Assembly: GCF_000762875.2 (NCBI RefSeq)
Contig: NZ_JRMP02000008.1
Span: forward strand, 44,804 to 108,803
DNA from: Helicobacter saguini
Lineage (GTDB): Bacteria > Campylobacterota > Campylobacteria > Campylobacterales > Helicobacteraceae
Length of the DNA: 64,000 nt
Direction: 5' to 3'
In this document: piece by piece, positions 52,111-61,321 of the stretch
Layout of the letters: every line of letters begins with the position of its first letter
How positions within the stretch are numbered: position 1 is the stretch's first letter
Program-made: the position numbers and the translations under genes
Notes under the pieces: model-generated
Told to the model about the DNA's origin: nothing
Seen by the model: the letters and a program-made list of their open reading frames with translations, nothing else
The model's database searches: none

Positions 52111-53502
52111 ATGCAAAAAGTTAGTAAAAATAAAACTTTAAGAGTTGGCTTTATCCACCATTATGCAGTGGGCGATAATGTGCGTATGTTAAAGCCGCTT
52201 TTCTTGCTGAAATATCTTTATAACGCCGAAGTTGTCGTGTTTGGCAATGCTTTGATGTGTAAAATCGCTAGGAATTTGGATTATGTCGATTATTGCGAGG
52301 ACATTGAAAGCCTTGATTTTAAGGACATTCCGCTCATTAATTCGTATCATTTGGACTATGTGGTGCTGACAAATTGCCGCACGAAGTTCGTTAAAGTCCT
52401 TGATTCTACCAACATTAAGCACTTTTTTACGCGCACAAAACTCAATTCGTTTTTTTCAAAAAAGGGCAGGACGATTTTTATAAATCAGCCTTGTTATCGC
52501 GGTTTTAATGACGTGGATATAATCTGTGAATATGTGAAAAAAATAAATCCAAAGCTAGCACATGAGCGGCTTAAAAGCATCTCTCAAAGCGAAATAGATT
52601 CTAAAACTAAGTTGCAAACAAATGCGGAAAATAAGGAAAATATTAGCAAATTTTTTAATCTTGTACGTGATATTTTTTTAATTAGAAATATTTTAGAAAA
52701 TCTCGGTGGGGGGGAGAATATTATAGAATCTAATATTATAGAAAATATAATTTTTAGTAAATTAGATTCTAAAAATACTAATATAGAAAATTTAAAAGTT
52801 ATAGAATCTAAGCCGCCAGATTCTATAGATTCTAAAATATATTCTAACTTAGATTCTAAGATTCCAAATGATTTTAAAATCTCCCAAAATAGCTATTTAG
52901 AATTTAGCATAGATTCTATATCTAAGCTAGATTTTAATCTTATAAATTCTAATATTTCTAATTTTTTAAATAAAAATATACAAAATATAGAATCTAAATA
53001 TTATCTAATCGGTGTAAATCCTTTTAACCATAGCGCATGGGCTAGTTTTACCTTAGAAAATTATGTGAAAATCATTGCAAATCTTTGCGAGTTTCCGCAC
53101 GTCTTGGTCTTTGTGATGACTTATCCTAATGTGCATAAAAATCTTATAAATGTTTTAAATGGCACAGATTCTAACACGCAAAAGATTCTAAAAAATCTAA
53201 TTATTTTACAAAATAATAACGATATTTTTAACTTAGTTGAATTTATTTCGCACCTTAGTTTACTAATTAGCCCAAGCTCTGGTCCCATTCACATCGCCAC
53301 AAATTTGCAAGTCCCAACACTTGGAATCTACTCGCGTAAAGACACGAAAAAGTGGGCTACACGCGACAAACGTTATGTGATTTTAAGCAAAGATACAAAT
53401 AAAATTAGCCAAAAAGAAAACGCAAACGCAATGCAGCAAGTCCTTGACATAACACAGAATCTAATTAATACAAACAAAATAGAGCGAAAAAATCTGGTGT
53501 AA
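52111..53502 (+). CDS. GT9 (heptosyltransferase-like) glycosyltransferase with repeat insert
   Basis: A likely LPS-core or glycan glycosyltransferase. The N-terminal Rossmann domain reads VGFIHHYAVGDNVRMLKPLF, with the GD of the GT9 family. The C-terminal domain begins YLIGVNPFNHSAWASFTLEN and has LLISPSSGPIHIATNLQVP, corresponding to the SGP-x-H-x-A nucleotide-sugar site. About 135 residues between the domains (nt 52580-52990) are N/I/S-rich repeat words, with a short 7-G run at 52708-52714 in frame. A similar two-domain layout with an interdomain insert is seen in the glycosyltransferase at 10200-12926. The substrate is unknown. Confidence 0.82.
   Translation: MQKVSKNKTLRVGFIHHYAVGDNVRMLKPLFLLKYLYNAEVVVFGNALMCKIARNLDYVDYCEDIESLDFKDIPLINSYHLDYVVLTNCRTKFVKVLDSTNIKHFFTRTKLNSFFSKKGRTIFINQPCYRGFNDVDIICEYVKKINPKLAHERLKSISQSEIDSKTKLQTNAENKENISKFFNLVRDIFLIRNILENLGGGENIIESNIIENIIFSKLDSKNTNIENLKVIESKPPDSIDSKIYSNLDSKIPNDFKISQNSYLEFSIDSISKLDFNLINSNISNFLNKNIQNIESKYYLIGVNPFNHSAWASFTLENYVKIIANLCEFPHVLVFVMTYPNVHKNLINVLNGTDSNTQKILKNLIILQNNNDIFNLVEFISHLSLLISPSSGPIHIATNLQVPTLGIYSRKDTKKWATRDKRYVILSKDTNKISQKENANAMQQVLDITQNLINTNKIERKNLV
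52580..52990 (+). repeat. AGATTCTA-word array in the GT9 gene
   Basis: Words in both orientations within an A/T-rich insert encoding N-I-I-E-S-N and L-D-S-K. A 7-G run (52708-52714) in the same insert encodes G-G-G and is too short to be a strong switch. Confidence 0.75.
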
Positions 53503-53564
53503 AAATGCTATAATTTTAGCTTAATTTTATAGAATCTAGATTCTAAAAGCAAAAAAGGACAAAA

Positions 53565-54767
53565 ATGTTTGCAGAGTGGGAAAAGCAAAAGGGCGTGGTG
53601 TTAATTTATCCGCATATTTTTTGCGATTTTAGTGATAATTTGGATGATGTGCGTGATTGTTATGACAATATCATTAGCGAGATTGCAAAGCGTGAAAATG
53701 TCTATATTATCGCACATCCAAGCGATATAAGTGTGAAAAATCGCCTAAATGACGTGCTAAAAGATTTGGGAGAAAATTCTAAAAATTGTAACATTTTTGA
53801 GATTCCAAGTAATGATTTATGGGCACGTGATAGCATTGCGATTTCTATTAAACCACGCCCACAAAATCTCGAGCAAAGCGGCATTTTAGAATCTATTTTA
53901 AATCATATTATTAAAGAAGATTCTAATGCGAGTAAGCCTAATAAATTTGCAAATTTTATTTTTAATGGTTGGGGGCTAAAGTTTGCGGCAAATTTTGACA
54001 ATCAAATTAATGCTACTTTAAACAAAATGGGGCTACTAGATTCTATGAAAAGCTATGGATTTGTGCTAGAGGGCGGGAGCATTGATTATAATGGCAGTGG
54101 CAGTTTGCTAACCACGACAAAGTGCCTACTAGAGCCAAATCGCAATCCGCATTTAAGCAAAAGCGAGATTGAAGAGATTCTAAAATCTAGTCTAAATATT
54201 GAGCGTGTTTTGTGGCTAGAAAATGGCGGGTTACTAGGCGATGATACCGATAGTCACATAGATACTTTAGCGCGATTTATTAATCCTAATACGATTTGTT
54301 ATATCAAGTGTGATGACTTGAGTAATCCGCATTTTAGCGATTTAAATGCGATGGAAAATGAGCTAAAAAATCTAGCAAAAGAGCATAATTTTAAGCTTGT
54401 CGCCCTGCCATTTTGCGATTATGCTATTGATAAAAGCGACTTGTTAGAATCTAGGGTCGATGAGAGCGAGGATGAGGGCGAGTTTGCGATAAATTCGAAG
54501 TATTTTAAGATTGCAAAATATCTAAATACGCACGAGGTGAGCTTAGATTCTAAGGATAATAAGGTGTATTTGCCCGCTAGTTATGCGAATTTTCTTTTTT
54601 TAAATGAGAATGCCCTGCTGCTGCCTATTTACAATAAGGCAAGTGATTTTAAGGCGATTGAAATTATGAAAGCTGCCCTGCCAAATTATGAGATTATCCC
54701 TATAAATTGCGAAGCCCTAATCCGCGAACATGGCAGCCTGCATTGTGTTAGCATGCAGATTCACTAA
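53565..54767 (+). CDS. aguA: Agmatine deiminase / peptidyl-arginine-deiminase-family enzyme
   Basis: Hydrolyses agmatine to N-carbamoylputrescine and ammonia. The catalytic Cys is in REHGSLHCVSMQ near the C-terminus. SNDLWARDSIAIS contains the conserved W-x-R-D. GYFVLEGGSI-like residues (FVLEGGSIDYNG) and GDDTDSHIDTLARF supply the catalytic Asp/His/Glu. H. pylori has a homologue (HP0049). ATG 53565 follows AAAAGGACAAAA. Length 400 is slightly above the usual ~330-370 because of a few repeat-word inserts (nt 53885-53940 and 54445-54560). It is followed by ychF. Confidence 0.88.
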   Translation: MFAEWEKQKGVVLIYPHIFCDFSDNLDDVRDCYDNIISEIAKRENVYIIAHPSDISVKNRLNDVLKDLGENSKNCNIFEIPSNDLWARDSIAISIKPRPQNLEQSGILESILNHIIKEDSNASKPNKFANFIFNGWGLKFAANFDNQINATLNKMGLLDSMKSYGFVLEGGSIDYNGSGSLLTTTKCLLEPNRNPHLSKSEIEEILKSSLNIERVLWLENGGLLGDDTDSHIDTLARFINPNTICYIKCDDLSNPHFSDLNAMENELKNLAKEHNFKLVALPFCDYAIDKSDLLESRVDESEDEGEFAINSKYFKIAKYLNTHEVSLDSKDNKVYLPASYANFLFLNENALLLPIYNKASDFKAIEIMKAALPNYEIIPINCEALIREHGSLHCVSMQIH

Positions 54768-54783
54768 ATAGAAAGGTAAAAAA

Positions 54784-55884
54784 ATGGCACTAAGTATCGG
54801 CATCGTAGGCTTACCAAATGTGGGGAAATCAACCACTTTTAACGCATTAACAAAGGCGCAAAACGCGGAGGCGGCGAACTATCCATTCTGCACGATTGAG
54901 CCAAATAAGGCGATTGTACCTGTGCCAGATTCTCGCTTGCAAGAGCTTGCTAAAATCGTAAATCCGCAGAAAATCCAGCATAGCACAATCGAGTTTGTCG
55001 ATATTGCCGGGCTTGTGCGTGGCGCTAGTAAAGGCGAGGGGCTTGGCAATCAGTTTTTGGCAAACATTAAGGAAGCCGATATGATTTTGCACATCGTGCG
55101 CTGCTTTGAGGATGGCAACATTACGCATGTGGAAAATCGCATTGACCCTATTGCAGACATCGAGATTATCGAGCTAGAGCTGCTTTTTAGCGACATTTCT
55201 TCGCTACAAAAAAGGATAGAAAAGTTGCAAAAAGATTCTAAGGCTAAAAAGGGCGGGAGTGCCGAGCTAGACATTGCTAACGAGCTTATGAAGCACTTAG
55301 AAACTAATAAACCTGTGCGAAGTTTTGCAAAGCTAGAAAATGAGCATTTTAAGGCGTTAAATAAGGACTTAAGGTTTCTTACAAATAAGCCTATTATTTA
55401 TGGTGCAAATGTCGATGAAAGCGGGTTAGAGAGCGATAACAAGTTTGTAGAATCTGTGCGAAAATTTGCGGAAACTAATGGCGCGATTGCTATAAAACTT
55501 TGTGCGAAAATCGAAGAGGAGCTAGTGGGCTTAGAAGACGCCGAACGTGCGGAGTTTCTGCAGTCTATGGGTGTGAAAGAGAGCGGCTTAGAGCAGATTA
55601 TCCGTGAGTGTTTTGCGCACCTTGGGCTTATTAGCTACTTTACGGCTGGGGTAAAGGAGGTGCGCGCATGGACTATCCGCCGTGGCGATAGTGCGCCGCG
55701 TGCTGCTAGCGTTATTCACAAGGATTTTGAAAAGGGCTTTATCCGCGCTGAGTGCATTAGCTTTAGCGATTTTATCAAATATGGCGGCGAGAGTAAGGCT
55801 AAAGAAGCCGGGGCTATGCGTGTGGAGGGCAAGGACTACATAGTCCAAGATGGCGACATAATGCACTTTAGATTCAATGTGTAG
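54784..55884 (+). CDS. ychF: Redox-regulated ribosome-associated ATPase YchF (OLA1 family)
   Basis: An Obg-related P-loop protein with preference for ATP. The G1 region GLPNVGKSTTFNALTKA, AANYPFCTIEPN, and the G3 equivalent DIAGLVRGASKGEGLGNQFL are intact. The C-terminal TGS domain is present (AWTIRRGDSAPRAASVIHKD). Length 366 is standard. The gene lies 17 nt after aguA and 36 nt before leuD, all on the same strand, so the three are probably cotranscribed. Few repeat words are present. Confidence 0.96.
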   Translation: MALSIGIVGLPNVGKSTTFNALTKAQNAEAANYPFCTIEPNKAIVPVPDSRLQELAKIVNPQKIQHSTIEFVDIAGLVRGASKGEGLGNQFLANIKEADMILHIVRCFEDGNITHVENRIDPIADIEIIELELLFSDISSLQKRIEKLQKDSKAKKGGSAELDIANELMKHLETNKPVRSFAKLENEHFKALNKDLRFLTNKPIIYGANVDESGLESDNKFVESVRKFAETNGAIAIKLCAKIEEELVGLEDAERAEFLQSMGVKESGLEQIIRECFAHLGLISYFTAGVKEVRAWTIRRGDSAPRAASVIHKDFEKGFIRAECISFSDFIKYGGESKAKEAGAMRVEGKDYIVQDGDIMHFRFNV

Positions 55885-55919
55885 ATTTATAGAATCTAAT
55901 TTTCAACAAAAGGAAAATA

Positions 55920-56402
55920 ATGGGAAAAGCATGGAAATTTGGCGATAATATCGATACGGATTTGATTATTGCGGCACGCTATCTTAATACAAGCGATGGC
56001 AAGGAGCTGGCAAAAAAGGTCTTTGAGGATGCTCGCGCTGGCTTAGCTAGTGAAATACAAAAGGGCGATATTATCGTGGCTGGGGAGAATTTTGGTTGTG
56101 GGAGTAGCAGGGAGCATGCGCCGCTAGCGATACGCGAGGCTGGTGTGGCTGCGGTTCTTGCGCCTTATTTTGCGCGTATTTTTTATCGCAATGCGTTTAA
56201 TACCGGGCTACTAATTTTGGAGCTTGAGCCGCGTGATATTACTAGCATAAATGAGGGCGATGAGCTAGAAATTGACTTAGATTCTAAATGCGTGATAAAT
56301 AAAACGCAAAATACGCAATATAGCTTTAAAGAAATTCCGCCATTTATGCAAGAACTGCTAAAAAGCGGCGGTCTTATGGCGTATGCGAAAGCGAAATTAT
56401 AG
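55920..56402 (+). CDS. leuD: 3-isopropylmalate dehydratase small subunit
   Basis: Small swivelling subunit of isopropylmalate isomerase in leucine synthesis. It opens WKFGDNIDTDLIIAARYL and carries AGENFGCGSSREHAPLAI, the conserved substrate-loop motif. Length 160 fits the short archaeal/epsilon-type LeuD. ATG 55920 follows AAAAGGAAAAT. No leuA, leuB or leuC is adjacent, so the leucine genes are split in this genome or lie outside the window. One repeat word lies near nt 56280. Confidence 0.94.
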   Translation: MGKAWKFGDNIDTDLIIAARYLNTSDGKELAKKVFEDARAGLASEIQKGDIIVAGENFGCGSSREHAPLAIREAGVAAVLAPYFARIFYRNAFNTGLLILELEPRDITSINEGDELEIDLDSKCVINKTQNTQYSFKEIPPFMQELLKSGGLMAYAKAKL

Positions 56403-56441
56403 AATCTAGAGTTTAATGATTTAATATATAAAGGAGAAAAA

Positions 56442-57203
56442 ATGACAAACAAAAACATCCTAATCACAGGGGCTAGTTCTGGCTTTGGCAAGTATCTCGC
56501 GTTGGAATTTGCGGAAAATTGCGATAATATCACGCTTTTTCTTATCGCAAGACGCAAAGAAAATTTACAGAATCTAAAAGAGCAAATTGAGCAAAAGAAA
56601 AAAAACATTAATGTGATTTTGGGCGTTGGCGATGTGTGTGATAGGGCATTTATTGATAAATTTACGCAGGATATTAAGGTTGATATTTTGGTGAATAACG
56701 CTGGGCTGGCACTTGGCATTGAGCCTGCGGAGAGCTGCAAAATGGGCGACTGGGATAGGATGATTAGCGTGAATATCAGCGCTCTAGTGTATCTAACGCA
56801 TAAAATCTTGCCACAAATGGTCGCGCAAAAAAGCGGACATATCATCAATATCGGCTCGATTGCTGGGCATTATGCCTATCGCGGCGGCAATGTGTATGGC
56901 GCAAGCAAGGCGTTTGTGGAGCAGTTTAGTCGCAATTTGCGTGCGGATTTGTTTGATAAAAATGTGCGTGTGAGTAATATTGAGCCTGGACTTTGCGATG
57001 GGAGCGACTTTTCGCTGACGCGATTTAGCGGGGATAAGGCTAAGGCGGATGCTGTTTATCAAGGCACAAAGCCCTTGCACGCGCAAGATGTCGCAAAAAT
57101 CATCTTTTGGGTTAGCACTCTCCCACCGCACATTAATATTAACGCGATTGAGGTTATGCCGACAATTCAGGCAAGCGCAGGTTTAGCGGTGTGTAAGGAT
57201 TAG
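56442..57203 (+). CDS. Short-chain dehydrogenase/reductase (YdfG-like)
   Basis: A 253-residue NAD(P)-dependent oxidoreductase. The cofactor motif ITGASSGFGKYLAL is T-G-x3-G-x-G, and VNNAGLALG is the NNAG motif. The catalytic Ser lies in INIGSIAGHYAYRG and the Y-x-x-x-K in VYGASKAF. The Arg in LIARRKE after strand 2 favours NADP. It resembles YdfG-type 3-hydroxy acid dehydrogenases, but the substrate is not certain. ATG 56442 follows AAAGGAG. tRNA-Asn follows about 100 nt downstream. Confidence 0.9.
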   Translation: MTNKNILITGASSGFGKYLALEFAENCDNITLFLIARRKENLQNLKEQIEQKKKNINVILGVGDVCDRAFIDKFTQDIKVDILVNNAGLALGIEPAESCKMGDWDRMISVNISALVYLTHKILPQMVAQKSGHIINIGSIAGHYAYRGGNVYGASKAFVEQFSRNLRADLFDKNVRVSNIEPGLCDGSDFSLTRFSGDKAKADAVYQGTKPLHAQDVAKIIFWVSTLPPHININAIEVMPTIQASAGLAVCKD

Positions 57204-57301
57204 AATCTAGATTTTAAAAATGGTTAAATCTTATCTTTTTTCATCAAAAAACATTGACTTTTAAGAAATTATAAAGTATCATTACATCTTTTATTTCTTA
57301 T

Positions 57302-57376
57302 TCCGGATTAGCTCAGCGGTAGAGTAGGTGGCTGTTAACCACTTGGTCGCAGGTTCGAATCCTGCATCCGGAGCCA
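57302..57376 (+). tRNA. tRNA-Asn (GTT)
   Basis: Acceptor arms TCCGGAT and ATCCGGA pair, and the genome-encoded CCA end follows the discriminator G. The D arm reads TAGCTCAGCGGTAGA. The anticodon loop is CTGTTAACC with anticodon GTT. The T arm is AGGTTCGAATCC. All invariant positions look normal. It lies between the SDR gene and a chemoreceptor gene. Confidence 0.97.
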
Positions 57377-57527
57377 TTCTAAAAACTCCTTTTAATAACA
57401 AGATTCTATAAATTACGCAAAAATTACACATTATTCAATTAAAATCATTTTAAGAATATTTATCGTATTAGCACATTTAAATATGCTATAATGTGTATTT
57501 TTATATGTTTAAATCAAAGGTTTTTTA

Positions 57528-58937
57528 ATGTTCAAAAATATTCTACTCACATCAAATGCAATCATTTTCCTTATTCTAATAATCTTAGGCTTTGTATTTG
57601 GCAATATTTACATAGGCTTAATTGCCATTGTCGGGCTAATCTTGCAGATAACCTACATCATTTTGCATGGCAAAAAAGAGGCGTTTTTAGACAAGATTCT
57701 AAATGTGACAAATAACGCTAGGGAGGGTGATTTTGAGAGCCGCATTATCCACTTGCAAGGCGATGCGAATTTGATTCAACTTAGCGAAAATATCAACATT
57801 TTGCTTGATAATTTGGAGGCTTTTTTACGCGAGGTAAATACTTCTGTGAATGCGTCCCGCAAACACGACTTTTACCGCAAGGCGCAAGGCGAAGGGCTTA
57901 AGGGCGATTTTATGAAAAATATTGATAATATCAACTTTTGCCTAACTGATATGGAATCTAGCGCAAAAGAGAGCATTCAAAACTCCTTAGCGCGCTCACT
58001 TATGAATATGAGCCTTGATAATCAAAACCACGATTTGACAAACATTAGCCACGATTTGACCCAAAATGTAAAAGAGGTTGAAAGTGTGCAAAAAAATGTG
58101 AGTGATTTAGTAAAAATCGCTGATGAAAATACCGAAAATATCGCGCAGGTCAGTAGCAGTGTCGACCATTTGCTAGAGCTAATTACGCATAATAACGACT
58201 TTGTGAATAATTTCGCCCAACGCTCAAACGACATCGGCAATGTGATTCAGCTAATTGTAGGCATTGCTTCGCAAACTAATCTCCTTGCCTTAAATGCGGC
58301 TATTGAGGCAGCGCGCGCTGGAGAGCATGGGCGTGGCTTTGCCGTTGTCGCCGATGAGGTGCGAAAGTTAGCCGAAAATACGCACAAGGCGACTGATGAA
58401 ATCTCGCTAGTAATCCAAACAATGCAGCAAGAAATTAATGACATCCAGCACAGCACGCAAGAAATTTACAATATTATTAAGGAAACGCAAAGTAAGATTA
58501 GCAGTTTCAACGAGGTCTTTAGCAATCTTGGCAAATCAAGTGCGATGCTGCAGCAAATTTTCATTGAAATTGAGAATAGTTTGCTACTAAATAGCGTGAA
58601 ATTAGAGCATATTTTGTATAAATCAAATGCCTATCTTAGCTTTAAGCTATTTAAACCAGCCCAAGATTTTAGTAAAAATGCGATTTCACCGCTATTTGAT
58701 GATAAAAATTATAAAGAGATTCTATATAAAATTGTAAATGAGCGAGATATACAAAATGCAAGCCATATAATTCAAGAATGTGTAACAAACGCCCTTAAAA
58801 AGTTAGAAATAAAAGAACTTACCACACAAGACATCGACTACATAGTAGATAATTTACAAAAGATGGAAACGCAAAGCAGAAAGATTGTGAATGAAATCGA
58901 CACGAGTGCAAAATCCATCACAAAAGACGTGGCATAG
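57528..58937 (+). CDS. Methyl-accepting chemotaxis protein without periplasmic sensor, CZB-like C-terminus
   Basis: A 469-residue chemoreceptor with two close membrane helices at residues 7-50 ([20 protein letters not shown]) and almost no periplasmic loop. A HAMP/PAS-less linker follows. The signalling hairpin has the conserved tip [20 protein letters not shown]. After it, [15 protein letters not shown] resembles the first helix of a chemoreceptor zinc-binding (CZB) domain, but the usual Cys is not seen. It probably senses an internal signal such as redox or energy state. ATG 57528 follows AAAGGTTTTTTA. Confidence 0.88.
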   Translation: MFKNILLTSNAIIFLILIILGFVFGNIYIGLIAIVGLILQITYIILHGKKEAFLDKILNVTNNAREGDFESRIIHLQGDANLIQLSENINILLDNLEAFLREVNTSVNASRKHDFYRKAQGEGLKGDFMKNIDNINFCLTDMESSAKESIQNSLARSLMNMSLDNQNHDLTNISHDLTQNVKEVESVQKNVSDLVKIADENTENIAQVSSSVDHLLELITHNNDFVNNFAQRSNDIGNVIQLIVGIASQTNLLALNAAIEAARAGEHGRGFAVVADEVRKLAENTHKATDEISLVIQTMQQEINDIQHSTQEIYNIIKETQSKISSFNEVFSNLGKSSAMLQQIFIEIENSLLLNSVKLEHILYKSNAYLSFKLFKPAQDFSKNAISPLFDDKNYKEILYKIVNERDIQNASHIIQECVTNALKKLEIKELTTQDIDYIVDNLQKMETQSRKIVNEIDTSAKSITKDVA

Positions 58938-58955
58938 AATCTAAAAGGACACAAA

Positions 58956-60488
58956 ATGCGAAATTATTCCCTAGATAATTATGAAAGTTATCCGCTAGAT
59001 TCTATTGATTTTACACAAAACGTTACGCATACTACGCAGATTCAGAGCTTTCCAATCAAAAGGGCGCTAAAAGTAAGCGAGCTTACCGCACAGCTTAAAA
59101 GCGTTATAGATTCTGATTTTAGATATGTCGAGGTTGAGGGTGAGATTACTAATTTTGGCATAAGCAAAGGGCATATGTATTTTAAGCTAAAAGATGAAGA
59201 TTCTATACTCTCTTGCATATTTTTTAGTTTTAAATATAAAAATTCCCCCATTGCAAAAAGCTTAAAAAATGGCGATAAAATCATAGCAAAAGGTCCTATA
59301 AAAATCTATGGACCGCATGGCACATATTCGCTAAACTTAGAATCTTGCGAGTATAGCGGCGTTGGCGACTTGTATATGCAGTATCAAAATCTAAGAGAAG
59401 AGCTACAAAAAAAGGGCTATTTTGATGACGCGCGAAAAAAGCCCCTGCCAAGATTCCCAAAACGCATTATTTTTCTAACTAGCGCAAATGGCGCTGCCAT
59501 CCAAGATATGAAAAAAATTGCGCAAGAACGTTATCCACTTTGTGAATTTATCCTTATAAACACGCTTGTGCAAGGACCATCAGCGAAATTTTCTATCGCA
59601 AAAAATCTTAGCTACGCGGATAATCTTAAGGCGGATATTATCGTTTTAGGACGTGGTGGCGGGAGTTTTGAGGACTTGTTTTGCTTTAGTGAGTTGCCTG
59701 TGCTAGATGCGATTTTAGCGTGTAAGACGCCTGTTGTAAGTGCGGTAGGGCACCAGAGTGATTGTATGCTTAGCGATTTTGTCGCGGATGTGCGCGCGCC
59801 TACGCCTAGTGCGGCAATGGAAATGATTTTACCAGATAAAAATACGCTTTTTATGAATCTTATAGATTTAGACAATCTTTTAAGGCAAAATATAAATAAT
59901 TTAGTGGCTAAAAAGAAAGATAGTTTTTTATTTTTAAGCAAAAATATCGAGCTTTTAAGCCCAGCTAAAAAAATTTCTATGTTAAAAGAGCGGCTAAATA
60001 ATTTGCAACATAATTTATTAGATTCTATAAACTTAATGATTTTTAATAAAAAAGGGGAAATTAGCCTTTTAAAATCAAAGCTAAACGCGCTAAATCCTAC
60101 AAATAATATTGAAAAAATGCGACTAAAATCACAGAATCTAAATTCTAATTTGCAAGATTGCTTGAATACTTTTTTGCGAAATAAAAAGGGAGAAATTTCT
60201 AGCTTAGAATCTAGTCTAAATCACACTTTTAAGCTATTTTTAACGCAGAAAAAATCGCTTTTAAACATTGAAATTGATAGCGCGTTAAAGTCATTTATGG
60301 ATAAAAAGCAAATGAGATTAACAAATTTAGAGCAGATTCTAAAAAGCACAAATCCGCAAAATCGCATCCAAAAAGGCTTCGTGCAAGTGCTGCGTGATAA
60401 TAAAATCATGCAAGTAAGCGACTTAAAAAGTGGCGATAAAATCGAGCTAGTGGATGCTAGTGGTAGCGTTGGCGCGAGAGTAGAGTAG
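58956..60488 (+). CDS. xseA: Exodeoxyribonuclease VII large subunit
   Basis: Nuclease subunit acting on single-stranded DNA in repair. The N-terminal OB-fold is ALKVSELTAQLKSVIDSDFR and EGEITNFGISKGHMYFKLKD. The catalytic domain contains IIFLTSANGAAIQDM, VLGRGGGSFEDLF and VSAVGHQSDCMLSDFVADVR, with APTPSAAMEM. The C-terminal coiled coil contains three or four repeats related to I-S-x-L-x-S-x-L-N. Length 510 is somewhat above the usual ~420-450, with a short N-terminal leader. The small subunit gene xseB is not seen nearby. Confidence 0.93.
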   Translation: MRNYSLDNYESYPLDSIDFTQNVTHTTQIQSFPIKRALKVSELTAQLKSVIDSDFRYVEVEGEITNFGISKGHMYFKLKDEDSILSCIFFSFKYKNSPIAKSLKNGDKIIAKGPIKIYGPHGTYSLNLESCEYSGVGDLYMQYQNLREELQKKGYFDDARKKPLPRFPKRIIFLTSANGAAIQDMKKIAQERYPLCEFILINTLVQGPSAKFSIAKNLSYADNLKADIIVLGRGGGSFEDLFCFSELPVLDAILACKTPVVSAVGHQSDCMLSDFVADVRAPTPSAAMEMILPDKNTLFMNLIDLDNLLRQNINNLVAKKKDSFLFLSKNIELLSPAKKISMLKERLNNLQHNLLDSINLMIFNKKGEISLLKSKLNALNPTNNIEKMRLKSQNLNSNLQDCLNTFLRNKKGEISSLESSLNHTFKLFLTQKKSLLNIEIDSALKSFMDKKQMRLTNLEQILKSTNPQNRIQKGFVQVLRDNKIMQVSDLKSGDKIELVDASGSVGARVE

Positions 60489-60490
60489 GG

Positions 60491-61174
60491 TTATTTAGAT
60501 TCTATAATTCTATTTGCATTTTCTAAATCTTGCAAAGTGTCAATATCAAGGCTAGATTCTATATCCATTTCAAAATATGTAGTTTTTTCTTGTAGAAAGT
60601 TAGGATTTTTTAAGAATAATTTAGATTCTATTATATAAATCGCACCATTGCTCATAAAAGTTTTTGGCAGTTTTTGTCGTGGCATAAATGGATAAGAATT
60701 ATTACAAATGCCCTTTAAATAATTATTAGAATCTAGCACAAAAGCCTTCAGAATCTTGTTATCACAAGAAACAACGCTAATTAAAGCATTAGCCCTATCT
60801 CTTCTAAATTTAGCAAAGGCACTATCAATATGACTAGCATTTCTAAAAGGCGATGTAGGTTGCAGTAAAATAATATGTGAAAAATCCTTAAAATGCTCTA
60901 AAACATGCAATATTACTTTGTCGCTTGTAGTATCATCTTGGGCTAATTTTGCTGGTCGTTTTAGTGTTGTAACATCTTGGGTTTTTGCGTATTCTAAGAT
61001 ATTATCACCATCGCTACTTACTACTATTTCATCGATATTTTTAGAATCTTTTGCGGCTTTTATCGTGTAGTAAAGCAGTGGGTTGCCACCTAAAAGGCTT
61101 AAGTTTTTATTTTTTATACCTTTTGAGCCTGCACGAGCTGGGATTATGGCTAGGGTTTTTGTTTGTGTAAGCAT
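60491..61174 (-). CDS. CMP-nonulosonate cytidylyltransferase (NeuA/LegF-like)
   Basis: Activates a nine-carbon acidic sugar with CTP. The motif [18 protein letters not shown] and [15 protein letters not shown] are typical of CMP-acylneuraminate synthetases, and [16 protein letters not shown] resembles the usual IDI-x-x-x-x-D ending. The K-G-I-K-N-K-N form is closer to NeuA/LegF than to PseF, which usually has R-I-P-R-K-N. So the sugar is perhaps a sialic or legionaminic acid rather than pseudaminic acid. No synthase or epimerase is adjacent. It is convergent with xseA, with 2 nt between stops. Confidence 0.8.
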   Translation of the reverse strand: MLTQTKTLAIIPARAGSKGIKNKNLSLLGGNPLLYYTIKAAKDSKNIDEIVVSSDGDNILEYAKTQDVTTLKRPAKLAQDDTTSDKVILHVLEHFKDFSHIILLQPTSPFRNASHIDSAFAKFRRDRANALISVVSCDNKILKAFVLDSNNYLKGICNNSYPFMPRQKLPKTFMSNGAIYIIESKLFLKNPNFLQEKTTYFEMDIESSLDIDTLQDLENANRIIESK

Positions 61175-61321
61175 AAAATTCCTTTAGTTATATCTACAAG
61201 ATAATTTTACATTATCATTTTGTATTTTTATTAAGATGACAAGATAAAGTAGATTATTAGATTCTATGTGGGGTATAGAATTTGTGTGAGAAAGGGGGTA
61301 GATTCTATGAAATCTATGGGG

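Noticed and set aside
52708..52714. G7 run in the GT9 gene as a phase switch
   Set aside because: It is short and in frame; runs of seven slip rarely compared with the 11-14 base tracts elsewhere.
57204..57527. Genomic island boundary at tRNA-Asn
   Set aside because: No direct repeat of the tRNA 3' end, no integrase and no shift in gene type are seen on either side within the window.
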